NCBI GenBank assembly: GCA_032718475.1
Contig: JAUCBJ010008275.1
Coordinates: 1 to 30,833, forward strand
DNA length: 30,833 nt
DNA from: Nemertoderma westbladi
Taxonomy: Eukaryota; Xenacoelomorpha; Nemertodermatida; Nemertodermatidae
Reading direction: 5' to 3'
In this document: piece after piece, positions 1-10,972 of the stretch
Numbering within the stretch: the first letter of the stretch is position 1
Layout of the letters: each line of letters begins with the position of its first letter
Notes under the pieces: generated by a model
The model's database searches: none
Seen by the model: the letters and a program-made list of their open reading frames with translations, nothing else
What the model was told of the DNA's origin: nothing
Translations under genes and position numbers: made by a program

Positions 1-208
1 GCCTGTGCCTACCAACGCGTGCTCCATAACATAACAACATATATCCTTGATTTCCATCACCTCTCACCACAATTATTATTAGTAATTAAAAGTTTCAATT
101 CGGTTTGTCGTTCCGTTATCTGGTTATTCAGTTATTGCATTATTAATAAATAAATGTTTTAAAATATATCTTACGAAATATGGTTAATAATTAAAACTTG
201 TCGCTAAT
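1..208. other. AT-rich intergenic DNA
   Basis: No reading frame, RNA or repeat boundary is seen before the first copy of the ~143-bp tandem repeat. Confidence 0.5.
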
Positions 209-745
209 ATTCTCACTATGGGGGTTTTAAGGAGTGCTGATTACATTTCTGATGTCAGTTTTCACGTTTACATAAATCTAGTCTGTCTGTCTGTCGGTCA
301 TTCTGTCAGTCCGTCTGTCAAAACATAAAGGAGAATTCAAATTAACTAACATTCTCGCTATGGGGGTTTTAAGGGGTGCTGATTTCATTTCTGATGTCAG
401 TTTTCAGGTTTACATAAATCTAGACTGTCTGTTTGTCGGTCTTTCTGTCAGTCAGTCAGTCTGTCAAAACTTAAAAAAGAATACAAACTAACTAACATTC
501 TCGTTATGGGGGTTTTAATGGGTGCTAAATTTATTTCAGATGTCAGTTTTCATGTTTAAAAAAATCTAGTCTGTCTGGCTGTCGGTCTTTCTGTCAGTCA
601 GTCTGTGAAAACTTAAGAAAGTATACTAACTAACCAACATTCTCGCTATGGGGTGTTAAGGGTTGCTGATTTCATTTATGATGTCAGTTTACACGTTAAC
701 ATAAATCTAGTCTGTCTGTCTGTCTGTCGGTCTCTCTGTCAGTCT
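209..745 (+). repeat. ~143-bp tandem repeat, four copies
   Basis: Copies begin at about 209, 351, 497 and 639, giving spacings of 142, 146 and 142 bp. Each opens with ATTCTCNCTATGGGGGTTTT or a close variant, continues through TGATGTCAGTTTTCA and an ATAAATCTAG block, and ends in a variable (GTCT)n stretch. The copies differ by scattered substitutions and by the length of the GTCT tract. Short ORFs inside the array do not persist from copy to copy, so it is read as non-coding. Confidence 0.85.
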
Positions 746-922
746 GAACTACTGTACTGTGGTTGGCATTACGCCATATACCTAACACTAATAATACAGT
801 CTACAATACAGCCTATCTACAGTACAGAATGGATTTTTTGCCACGAAGAGCAATAAATGTCATTAATACTATCCACCAGTATACCTACTCCAAGAGCCTT
901 CCAATAAAACATGTATTCCAGC

Positions 923-990
923 ATGACGTCCACTGCACGTTTTCGTGTTGACCATGGTGACGTGCAATGGACGTCATAGGCTCAAAGGGG
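923..990 (-). mobile_element. piggyBac-like terminal sequence (one end only)
   Basis: Read on the minus strand from 994, the sequence is TTAA, then CCCCTTTGAGCC, then a subterminal hairpin. The hairpin arms are 923-940 and 960-977, 18 bp with one mismatch, built on ATGACGTCCACTGCACGT. TTAA followed by a CCC(C)TTTG-type end plus a subterminal inverted repeat is the usual look of piggyBac-superfamily ends. No second end or transposase was found to the left, so this is probably a solo or decayed end. Confidence 0.45.
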
Positions 991-1373
991 TTAAGCAACA
1001 CGGTCCCTACTTCGCCCTGTCGACACCCCAGCCATTTTTCACCAATCCTTTTTTAGAGTTTTTTAATTTTTTTGGTATTGGTGAAAGTTCTACAACATTA
1101 GTAGATATGTTTTTTATGATAGCTAGTGTTTTTTTGCTAGCTAGTATTTTTTGAAATTATAAAAAATGTGAAAGTCCATGATATTTCAGGTTAAACTGTT
1201 GAAGAATATATTAATGACCAAAATAATTTCCAAAAATTACTAGCTAGTAAAAAATACTAGCTATATACCATTAAAAATCTACTAAGGTTCTAGAATATTC
1301 ACTAATATAAAAAAAGCACTCAAAATCACAAAAAATAAAGGTTAAAAAACTCATTCGGGACCCTTTTGCTTAA
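991..1373. mobile_element. foldback (MITE-like) element flanked by TTAA
   Basis: The two halves form a long imperfect inverted repeat centred near 1185. The left half begins TTAAGCAACACGGTCCC at 991. The reverse complement of the right half begins TTAAGCAAAAGGGTCCC, ending at 1373. Inside, both arms carry TTAGTAGAT, AGCTAGT and CTAGCTAGTA blocks in matching order. No coding capacity is seen. TTAA at both outer edges suggests a piggyBac-type non-autonomous element, although the ends lack the usual CCC start. Confidence 0.6.
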
Positions 1374-1740
1374 GGAGTCAAAATTGTAGAACAAATTCCC
1401 GACGTTTGCGACGTTTGCGAAATTCGCGAAGAATCCGTCAGTTTCTGTGCCCTAATGGTTTCGTGACGAAACAATCAAATATTACACACTTAACACACAC
1501 GAACTAATTTAATGTGGGTATTAGTATGCATGAATCATTAAATAGAAATTAAATTATTGAACGCTATTTCAACATGAAATCTACGGAATCAATACACAAC
1601 ACACGCACACTACTGAATTTAAAAATTTATATACAGTAGATTACAACTTATATTTGGCTACCTTTTAGGCCTAATGGGTGACTAATTTAATTATTCACCC
1701 CTATATATTTGTAGCCTTTTTAATTTGTGCCTCTAATTGA
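1374..1740. other. AT-rich intergenic DNA with a small imperfect palindrome
   Basis: No gene is seen. Around 1655-1722 the sequence is an imperfect palindrome: GGCTAC and GGGTGA on the left mirror TTCACCC and GTAGCC on the right. It may be another small foldback repeat. Confidence 0.35.
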
Positions 1741-1980
1741 ATCAAACATTAAACTAAAATATATGTCACAATATTGGTCTGTCGGTAGCTGGTCAATGAA
1801 TCTCTCATAAATTTGTTAATTAGTCGCTGCTCAGTCATTGAACATTTGAACACGTGCTGCTCGAAGACCCCACAACGTGTTCTGTTGTGTCCCACAGGAG
1901 GATTTCCCTCTATTAGGCACAATGAGATTAGAGATTTCATTGCCTCCACTCTCTCAGAAGTCGCCCATAGTGTAACTGTT

Positions 1981-2709
1981 GAGCCAATGCTCCAGTCCCT
2001 CACTGGTGAGCCAATGCTCCAGTCCCTCACTGTTGAGCCAATGCTCCAGTCCCTCACTGGTGAGCCAATGCTCCAGTCCCTCACTGTTGAGCCAATGCTC
2101 CAGTCCCTCACTGTTGAGCCAATGCTCCAGTCCCTCACTGGTGAGCCAATGCTCCAGTCCCTCACTGGTGAGCCAATGCTCCAGTCCCTCACTGGTGAGC
2201 CAATGCTCCAGTCCCTCACTGGTGAGCCAATGCTCCAGTCCCTCACTGGTGAGCCAATGCTCCAGTCCCTCACTGGTGAGCCAATGCTCCAGTCCCTCAC
2301 TGGTGAGCCAATGCTCCAGTCCCTCACTGGTGAGCCAATGCTCCAGTCCCTCACTGTTGAGCCAATGCTCCAGTCCCTCACTGTTGAGCCAATGCTCCAG
2401 TCCCTCACTGGTGAGCCAATGCTCCAGTCCCTCACTGGTGAGCCAATGCTCCAGTCCCTCACTGGTGAGCCAATGCTCCAGTCCCTCACTGGTGAGCCAA
2501 TGCTCCAGTCCCTCACTGGTGAGCCAATGCTCCAGTCCCTCACTGGTGAGCCAATGCTCCAGTCCCTCACTGGTGAGCCAATGCTCCAGTCCCTCACTGG
2601 TGAGCCAATGCTCCAGTCCCTCACTGGTGAGCCAATGCTCCAGTCCCTCACTGGTGAGCCAATGCTCCAGTCCCTCACTGGTGAGCCAATGCTCCAGTCC
2701 CTCACTGGT
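1981..2709 (+). repeat. 27-bp coding minisatellite, 27 copies
   Basis: Twenty-seven perfect-length units of 27 bp (729 bp), each starting GAGCCAATGCTCCAGTCCCT, encode EPMLQSLTG in the frame of the surrounding pseudogene. The only variation I see is GGT versus GTT at the unit end (Gly or Val), with Val in units 2, 4, 5, 14 and 15. The unit length is a multiple of three and holds no stop, so several frames on both strands appear open; those are artefacts. The unit matches the native VEPMLQSLTGE stretch at the junctions, so it grew from the host ORF itself. Confidence 0.95.
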
Positions 2710-3311
2710 GAGACCTTAGTTCATCGCTCAACATCAACTGACCAGCTGGCCCGTCTAGATGTATCTGCTTGTGGGTTTTTGGGAAACCGATTTCAAAGAA
2801 CTTTCATTGATGTGTCGGTCTTCAACCCTCTCGCGGCCTCCTACGTCTCCATGGATTCGGACGCTGTCTACCGCCACAACGAGAACCGCAAGGTCCTCAA
2901 ATATGAGGAACGTTTAAATTGAACATTCAACCTTTACTCCCTTCATCCTGTCGGCTTACGGTGGCATGGGCCCATCGGCGAAACAGTTCGTGAAGAGGCT
3001 GTCGATGAAGTTGTGCGACAAACAAAGCATCTCGTACTCAGAGTGCGTTGTCTGGGTGAGGCGCAACCTGAGCTTCGCTCTACTTCGGTCGGCGCTGTTC
3101 TGCTTACGTGGGTGCCGCTCTGCAGCCAGGCGGCCAGTCAAAGTGACTTGGGCTGAGGCAGCCATCGTGATGGCGAATGCGGAGGTGGAACCCATAAAAT
3201 ATATATATTTAAACTATCTATTAGCAAGTCAGCTGGTGGTGGGTTTATTTTATCCGTGTGTATATCAATGTCATGTCCTATTGTTCGTTTGAAAGTTTTT
3301 TAACTACTGTA

Positions 3312-3347
3312 AATAAAATGAGGATTGGTTTCAAAAAAAAAAAAAAA
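3312..3347 (+). terminator. Polyadenylation signal and genomic poly(A) tract
   Basis: AATAAA at 3312-3317 is followed after 15 bases by an uninterrupted run of 15 A (3333-3347). The spacing is that of a cleaved and polyadenylated transcript copied back into DNA. Confidence 0.75.
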
Positions 3348-3349
3348 GT

Positions 3350-3580
3350 CTGACGACTTATTTCCAGTGCAGTCCCCCCAGAACTTTACTCCCCAGAGGA
3401 AACTCCAGTACTCATTTAGCTACCACTTAAGGATGCAAGGCAGAGATGCGCCCTGGCTGGTCCCTTTAAAGCATTCGTGCCGAAATGAAAACTACCCTGG
3501 CCCATGTGAGGATCGAACCCACGACCTACGGGAGATGTGAATTCAATGCGACCACTACACCAAGGTGGAACCCCAGGTGG
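3350..3580 (-). mobile_element. tRNA-derived SINE-like element
   Basis: On the minus strand an A box TGGTGTAGTGG (3552-3562) and a B box GGTTCGATCCT (3509-3519) are spaced as in RNA polymerase III tRNA promoters, with tRNA-like sequence between them. A non-tRNA body follows (about 3350-3505). That is a SINE layout: tRNA head first, body after. A true tRNA gene is unlikely because the acceptor stem does not close. The 3' end abuts the poly(A) of the upstream retrocopy. Outer limits are estimated. Confidence 0.6.
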
Positions 3581-3894
3581 CAAAGATAGCCATATCCCTC
3601 CCTTTATATGTATATCCAAAAGTAACCAAAAGTTACAAAAGATCAAGGTCCAAAGTAACCTTGCTATCAGTATGATACTTGATAGAGTACGGTTTATGCT
3701 GTAGTGTCTCATATGTATTATATGTGGCAAGAGTTCCTTCAACAGGAGCACACAACTCTAACCTGGGAATAGATGTGGCAGAATGAGGTGCTACTTTAGA
3801 AATTGCACTCACTAGAGCAATGGCAATCTTGTTCCGTAAATTTGTAGATCTCAACTAAATCCAACTTGTTAGAAACCACTGGGTAAACTTACTT

Positions 3895-4247
3895 TCTTTA
3901 GATTCTCTAGAGACTTTAACCATTTCTCCCACTGAGGTCGAAATGACGTGGAAGTTCGTTGTCCAATCCAATAAGTTTTAAATTCTTTAGATTCTCTAAA
4001 GACTTTAACCATTTCTCCCAGTGAGGTCGAAATGACATGGAAGTTCGTCGTCCAATCCAATAAGTTTTAAATTCTTTAGATTCTCTAGAGACTTTAACCA
4101 TTTCTCCCACTGAGGTCGAAATGACGTGGAAGTTCATCGTCCAATCCAATATGTTTTAAATTCTTTAGATTCTCTAGAGACTTTAACCATTTCTCCCACT
4201 GAGGTCGAAATGACGTGGAAGTTCATCATCCAATCCAATATGTTTTA
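3895..4247 (-). repeat. 89-bp tandem repeat, four copies, inside BEL/Pao pol
   Basis: Copies keyed on GATTCTCTAGAGAC start at 3901, 3990, 4079 and 4168, exactly 89 bp apart. The unit encodes the stretch after the post-RT region (FRPQWEKWLKSLENLKKV in one frame). Since 89 is not a multiple of three, the extra copies destroy the reading frame. Copies are nearly identical, so the expansion is recent relative to other decay in the element. Confidence 0.9.
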
Positions 4248-4930
4248 AATCTGACGGGCAATCAGTGGCTCGAGGAATGACCATCATTTTAAATATTCGA
4301 CTGGATAAAATTATTGGACTAACAAAGCCAATTGGATCAAAAATTGAGTTTATTACTGACAGAATTCCACGACGAATGAAGGGATGTTGGGGTATGTCTA
4401 TCAGCATGTGCTAATCTTGTGTGACATCCCATGCAACTCCGAGAGAAAGATGTGCATTTGTTGCATCTGGTTCAAACTCCACTTCCCTTGCAGTTTCAGT
4501 TAATTCGGACTTGGGAAAGGCCTTGAGAACTTTAGGATCACTACAGGATAATTTGTGTAGTCGTATGTGTTACATTTCTTTAAGACATCTCTAGCTCCTT
4601 TTATTATGTCAATACACTCTTCAGTGGAATCAGCAGTACTGAGACCATCATCTACATAAAAGTGGTTCTCAATGTAATTTATAACTTCTATTGGAGGTGG
4701 AGGATGACACAGATTTATTGTATGTCGTAAACCTAATATTGCTATGGAGGGGCTTGGTCATTTTCAAATATGTACTGTGCTTCGATATGGTACTAGTGGT
4801 TCTGTAGGTTTGTTTTTTCGAAACCAGAAAAATTGAGGTAATTTTGTTGTGACTTTTCCACTCTGTGAAACGTGAAACATGGCTTGTATGTCTCCTTATA
4901 TGGCTCCTATTTCCCCATCGAGAAATCTAA

Positions 4931-5016
4931 GTAATACGTCCTGAAGTCTAGCGTTCTGATCGTGTCCGGGCAGGTAATACGTCCTGAAGTCTAGCGTTCT
5001 GATCGTGTCCGGGCAG
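4931..5016 (-). repeat. 43-bp perfect tandem duplication in BEL/Pao pol
   Basis: Positions 4931-4973 and 4974-5016 are identical, each starting GTAATACGTCCTGAAG and ending GTGTCCGGGCAG. The duplication lies in the reverse transcriptase region and, at 43 bp, shifts the frame. Confidence 0.95.
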
Positions 5017-6085
5017 GCGACATGCATTTAGGCTTGTTCCATGGTAGGAGGCTGCGTGCTATCAACAACTGTTCTGACTTTATCCTCTTTGTCATGGCTG
5101 ACAGTAAATATAGGAATGTACCATACCTTACCATCCGGACAGTCGATTTCGTGAATGACCTGCTCAAATTTTCCTGCTGCAATACACTTAGACATTGAGT
5201 CCAAACATTTTTGTAGTTTTTTAGGTTCCTGTTTGAGTCGTTTCAGAGTGTTAAAGGTCTGTCTGTGTACTGCATTGTAATTCTCGGGCATTACTTGGTC
5301 AGTCTTTCGAAAAGGCAGATATGACCTGTTTTTGTAAAATTGATATGTTTAAAAATGCATTGATTACAGAGTATTTCTTCTACTGAATTTCCTTGTAAGT
5401 CATCATCTGGAAATTACATGAAACAGTTCTTTCGAATATCATTTTCCAATGACTCCACAAGGTATCATGAGATCGACTTGAAGGATTGTCAAATGTAAGA
5501 GATGAAGTTAAATGATTATGTCTAAAATTGTTAAGTTTTAATTTTCTAAGCTTTAAAACAGTAAAGGTTATCAAAGATAAAGGGGCACATTTCTCCGACC
5601 AAACCCCAACCTAGTTGGGTGTGGTGTATGATTGGAGACACTTTGTTGAATGTGTGGGTATGGAGGATGGAATGAGAATTGTGGCCAAGAAGCAACGAGT
5701 CTTTGCTTTGTTATCAAGTGGAAGGAAATGATGAGCAGATTCCTTTGCAGTTGAAATTTTATCTATCATCTCGGGTGTGGCGATTTCACTACTAGAGTCA
5801 GGAATCCAGTCGACACTATACAGTGGTGGTAATTGAAATTTTCTAGTTTCTGTAACTCCTTTAATTATGAGATTCCTTCTAATAGTTGTTTATGATGTCT
5901 GATGCCCTAGTGTGGGTGGATACAGTATATGTATAGAGAGGAGATTTTATTTCAAGGTCTTGGGCCAGATGTGTATCTATGAATGAAGAATTGGAATGTT
6001 CATCGAGTATAGCATATGTTCTTATTGAATATGTTGTCGGAGATTCCACATCCACTAAAAATACGTAACACTGCAGTATTATCAA

Positions 6086-7184
6086 AATGTTCCCAGAAAC
6101 CCTTTGCTAGTAGTAAGTGATGCATTTGAAATTTCTAAGTATTCCAATTCGAACAATGCAGCTTATCGATTGACCACTTTTCTTCCATAGTTCCAGTGCT
6201 TGACAATTCCTCATAAAACAATGAAACTTGTTTAGTATTTTCCTGTTTCACAATTTTCATAAATTATGTACAATATCAGTACGGTACCGGTACCGGTAAG
6301 CAGCAGCCGTTATGTTAGTCAAGCAAGTAAACAATATCAGGTCAATCAGCAAGGTTCAAGATTGTTCACAATCTTGAACCTTGCTTCAACAATGAGTGTG
6401 GGCCCAAAACCTGTTGTTTCAAAAAGGTCTGCATACTACAGCAACAATCGTCTCTCCAGTTGAATTACCGTAATTAGTAGTGGTAGGGTTTAGGGAAGCA
6501 ATAAGACAATTTACATTTCAAATTTCCCGCCACCAATATATTTAGTACAGTTCATGGTAGTATAGTATTAAGTTTTACAACACTGTGCGCTTTTTGGGTT
6601 GGGGTGACGATTAAAATAGATTGGAAGGGAACGAACCAGTTTGGTACGAGGATTTAAAACACATATCATATCCGAAGCATCCATATCCCGCAACAAAGCA
6701 GGCTTCCAGTTAGGTATAAGATTTGGTCCACGAAATTATACAAATTTAAATTTCAGAAAATAGTATATTTTTAACTGAGCCTCGTGCTGCGCGAAGTCCC
6801 CACGAACGTCTATTACCCCTTAATCAATTGTTTCTATCCCAACAATAATTGTTATTTTATTAAATTATTTTATTGCCCATTTTATTTCACCAACCCTGTA
6901 AATGGAAATTTGTTTATTAAAAATATTTTTTTTATAAATAAATTTAATATATTTATTATTCGTAATAATTTAATATTTTTGGCAGTGTTACAGCTACGGC
7001 CAAAAATAGGTTGCTGCCTAATTAAAAAATAAAAATATGAATAATGATCAATTACAAATATTAATATAGCAATAATGGAGTAACTTATTTATAATAATTT
7101 GTATGCTATGCAGTATATATACAGTTTATACAAGTATATTAAACCTGAGAGGTAGCGTTTGCACAGCATAAAGTAACGCAGTCG
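6086..7184. other. AT-rich non-coding stretch
   Basis: No recognisable gene. A 240-bp ORF at 6784-7032 is low-complexity Phe/Asn/Ile-rich translation of AT-rich DNA and is not supported. The stretch contains a short KpnI/AgeI-like tandem (GGTACCGGTACCGGTA near 6283-6297) and the palindrome listed next. Confidence 0.5.
6348..6385. repeat. 38-bp near-perfect palindrome
   Basis: The arms AGCAAGGTTCAAGATTGT (6348-6365) and its exact reverse complement (6368-6385) are separated by only two bases (TC). It would form an 18-bp cruciform or hairpin. No T-run or gene context shows it to be a terminator. Confidence 0.9.
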
Positions 7185-7199
7185 CCCCCCCCCCCCCCC
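7185..7199 (+). repeat. Poly(C) run of 15
   Basis: Fifteen consecutive C directly precede the C-rich minisatellite. Assembly length of such a run is unreliable. Confidence 0.8.
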
Positions 7200-7212
7200 T
7201 CGCACTGTCATA

Positions 7213-10200
7213 ATTATATAACCCAACTACTACCAATCCAATAACCCACCTGCTATCAACCCCATAACCCACCGGCTACCAACCCAATGACCCACCTGCT
7301 ACCAACCCCATAACCCACCTACTACCAACCCCATAACCCACCTGCTACCAACCCCATAACCCACCTGTTACCAACCCCATAACCCACCTACTACCAACCC
7401 CATAACCCACCTGCTACCAACCCCATAACCCACCTGTTACCAACCCCATAACCCACCTGCTACCAACTCAACTGCTACCAACCCATTGACCCACCTGCTA
7501 CCAACCCCATAACCCACCTACTACCAACCCCATAACCCAACTGCTACCAACCCAATGACCCACCTGCTACCAACCCCATAACCCACCTACTACCAACCCC
7601 ATAACCCACCTGCTACCAATCCCATAACCCACCTGTTACCAACCCCATAACCCACCTGCTACCAACTCAACTGCTACCAACCCATTGACCCACCTGCTAC
7701 CAACCCCATAACCCAACTGCTACCAACCCCATAACCCACCTGTTACCAACCCCATAACCCACCTACTACCAACCCCATAACCCACCTGCTACCAACCCCA
7801 TAACCCACCTGTTACCAACCCCATAACCCACCTGCTACCAACTCGACTGCTACCAACCTAATGACCCACCTGCTACCAACCCCATAACCCACCGGCTACC
7901 AACCCAATAACCCAACTGCTACCAACCAAATGACCCACCTGCTACCAACCCCATAACCCACCTGCTACCAACCCCATAACCCACCTGTTACAAACCCCAT
8001 AACCCACCTGCTACCAACTCAACTGCTACCAACCCAATGACCCACCTGCCAGCAACCCCATAACCCACCTGCTACCAACCCCATAACCGACCTGTTACCA
8101 ACCCCATAACCCACCTACTACCAACCCCATAACCCACCTGCTACCAACCCCATAACCCACCTGTTACCAACCCCATATCCCACCTGCTACCAACTCAACT
8201 GCTACCAACCCATTGACCCACCTGCTACCAACCCCATAACCCACCGGCTACCAACCCAATAACCCAACTGCTACCAACCCAATGACCCACCTGCTACCAA
8301 CCCCATAACCCACCTACTACCAACCCCATAACCCACCTGCTACCAACCCCATAACCCACCTGTTACAAACCCCATAACCCACCTGCTACCAACTCAACTG
8401 CTACCAACCCAATGACCCACCTGCTACCAACCCCATAACCCAACTACTACCAACCCCATAACCCACCTGCTACCAACCCCATAACCCACATGTTACCAAC
8501 CCCATAACCCACCTGCTACCAACCCCACAACCCAACTACTACCAACCCCATAACCCACCTGCTACCAACTCAACTGCTACCAACCCAATGACCCACCTGC
8601 TACCAACCCCATAACCCAACTACTACCAACCCCATAACCCACCTGCTACCAACCCCATAACCCAACTACTACCAACCCCATAACCCACCTGCTACCAACT
8701 CAACTGCTACCAACCCAATGACCCACCTGCTACCAACCCCATAACCCAACTACTACCAACCCCATAACCCACCTGCTACCAACTCAACTGCTACCAACCC
8801 CATAACCCACATGTTACCAATCCCATAACCCACCTGTTCCAACCCCACAACCCAACTACTACCAACACCATAACCAACCTGCTACCAACTCAACTGCTAC
8901 CAACCCAATGACCCACCTGCTACCAACCCCATAACCCAACTACTACCAACCCCATAACCCACCTGCTACCAACCTCATAACCCACATGTTACCAACCCCA
9001 TAACCCACCTGCTACCAACCCCACAACCCAACTACTACCAACCCCATAACCCACCTGCTACCAACCCCGTAACCCAACTACTACCAACCCCATAACCCAC
9101 CTGCTACCAACCCCATAACCCACATGTTACCAACCCCATAACCCACCTGCTACCAACTCAACTGCTACCAACCCAATGACCCACCTGCTACCAACCCCAT
9201 AACCCAACTACTACCAACCCCATAACCCAAGTACTACCATCCCCATAACCGACCTGCTACCAAACCCATAACCCACCTGCTACCAACCCCATAACCCAAG
9301 TACTACCAACCCCATAACCCACCTGCTACCAACCCCATAACCCAACTACTACCAACCCCATAACCCACCTGCTACCAACCCAATAACACACCTGCTACCA
9401 ACCCCATAACCCACCTGCTACCAACCCCATAACCCAACTACTACCTACCCCATAACCCACCTGCTACCAACTCAACTGCTACCAACGCAATGACCCACCT
9501 GCTACCAACCCCATAACCCAACTACTACCAACCCCATAACCCACCTGCTACCAACCCCATAACCCAACTACTACCAACCCCATAACCCACCTGCTACCAA
9601 CTCAACTGCTACCAACCCAATGACCCACCTGCTACCAACCCCATAACCCAACTACTACCAACCCCATAACCCACCTGCTACCAACTCAACTGCTACCAAC
9701 CCCATAACCCACATGTTACCAACCCCATAACCCACCTGCTACCAACCCCACAACCCAACTACTACCAACACCATAACCAACCTGCTACCAACTCAACTGC
9801 TACCAACCCAATGACCCACCTGCTACCAACCCCATAACCCAACTACTACCAACCCCATAACCCACCTGCTACCAACCTCATAACCCACATGTTACCAACC
9901 CCATAACCCACCTGCTACCAACCCCACAACCCAACTACTACCAACCCCATAACCCACCTGCTACCAACCCCGTAACCCAACTACTACCAACCCCATAACC
10001 CACCTGCTACCAACCCCATAACCCACATGTTACCAACCCCATAACCCACCTGCTACCAACTCAACTGCTACCAACCCAATGACCCACCTGCTACCAACCC
10101 CATAACCCAACTACTACCAACCCCATAACCCAAGTACTACCATCCCCATAACCGACCTGCTACCAAACCCATAACCCACCTGCTACCAACCCCATAACCC

Positions 10201-10972
10201 AAGTACTACCAACCCCATAACCCACCTGCTACCAACCCCATAACCCAACTACTACCAACCCCATAACCCACCTGCTACCAACCCAATAACACACCTGCTA
10301 CCAACCCCATAACCCACCTGCTACCAACCCCATAACCCAACTACTACCAACCCCATAATCCACCTGCTACCAACCCAATAACACACCTGCTACCATCCCA
10401 ATAACCCACCTTCTACTAACCCAATAACCCACCTGCTACCAACCCCATAACCCACCTGCTACCAACCCCATAACACACCTGCTACCAACCCCATAACACA
10501 CCTGCTACCAACCCAATAACACACCTGCTACCATCCCAATAACCCACCTTCTACTAACCCAATAACCCACCTGCTACCAACCCCATAACACACCTGCTAC
10601 CAACCCAATAACACACCTGCTACCATCCCAATAACCCACCTTCTACTAACCCAATAACCCACCTGCTACCAACCCAATCACACACCTGCTACCAACCCCA
10701 TAACCCACCTGCTACCAACCCCATAACCCAACTACTACCAACCCCATAATCCACCTGCTACCAACCCAATAACACACCTGCTACCATCCCAATAACCCAC
10801 CTTCTACTAACCCAATAACCCACCTGCTACCAACCCCATAACCCACCTGCTACCAACCCCATAACACACCTGCTACCAACCCCATAACACACCTGCTACC
10901 AACCCAATAACACACCTGCTACCATCCCAATAACCCACCTTCTACTAACCCAATAACCCACATGTTACCAAC
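7213..10972. repeat. 3.8-kb C-rich 23-bp minisatellite with higher-order repeats
   Basis: The basic unit is CCCATAACCCACC/TGCTACCAAC (23 bp), with recurring variants (CTACTACC, CTGTTACC, AACTCAACTGCTACC, AATGACCC), about 165 units in all. Variants are arranged in larger blocks: two adjacent copies of a 903-bp block (about 8560-9465 and 9463-10370) and a roughly 391-bp block near the right end (10351 versus 10742). The plus strand is nearly devoid of G except in TGC, TGA and TGT, so the minus strand is G-rich with repeated GGTGGGTTATGGGG. No frame longer than a few dozen codons crosses it. The array resumes at 11551 after an inserted element. Confidence 0.95.

Larger units (their letters stand above)
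1813..3347 (+). pseudogene. Retroposed, frameshifted copy of a mobile-element-type ORF with poly(A) tail
   Basis: An open frame (1813-2922) carries, in order, the motif TGGFPSIRHNEIRD, a block ending VEPMLQSLTGE, then ARLDVSACGFLGNRF, FIDVSVFNPLAASY and YRHNENRK. A second frame, joined by a single-base slip near 2910-2925, continues with TPFILSAYGGMGP, VRRNLSFALLRSAL and CLRGCRSAA, to about 3150. This order matches a protein family that I recall as very repeated in aquatic-invertebrate genomes and take to be mobile-element encoded; I cannot name its function. The first frame opens at TTG after a stop, so the 5' part is missing. AATAAA (3312-3317) precedes a 15-A tract (3333-3347), as expected of a reverse-transcribed mRNA. 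The 27-copy array in the middle is listed separately. Broken and unlikely to be functional. Confidence 0.7.
3633..6085 (-). pseudogene. Decayed BEL/Pao LTR-retrotransposon polyprotein
   Basis: Fragments in several minus frames follow the Pao/BEL order. The aspartic protease region lies at 6085-5879, with ILDEHSNSSFIDTHLAQDL. A linker follows with LGWGLVGEMCP-like sequence near 5600. The start of the reverse transcriptase is at 5291-5028 (GKVWYIPIFTVSHDK). The catalytic YVDD is preserved at 4658-4647. Next come RRGILSVINSIFDPIGFVSP (4370-4300) and the RNase H region with PRLELCAPVEG (about 3750) and HTDSKV (about 3670). Stops and frame changes separate the pieces. Integrase and LTRs are not visible, so the element is truncated as well as frameshifted. 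Two tandem duplications inside it break the frame. Confidence 0.85.

Noticed and set aside
1749-2705. A 318-codon minus-strand ORF rich in RDWSIGSPV repeats
   Set aside because: It is the antisense reading of the 27-bp array. A stop-free unit of 27 bp opens several frames, and the conserved family motifs lie only on the plus strand.
6784-7032. An 82-codon ORF
   Set aside because: Its Phe/Asn/Ile-rich translation reflects AT-rich DNA, with no start context or homology seen.
7213-10972. The CCCATAACCC-rich array as telomeric sequence
   Set aside because: Telomeric repeats are short (about 6 bp) and uniform. This is a 23-bp minisatellite with higher-order structure inside a chromosome arm, flanked by unique sequence on both sides.
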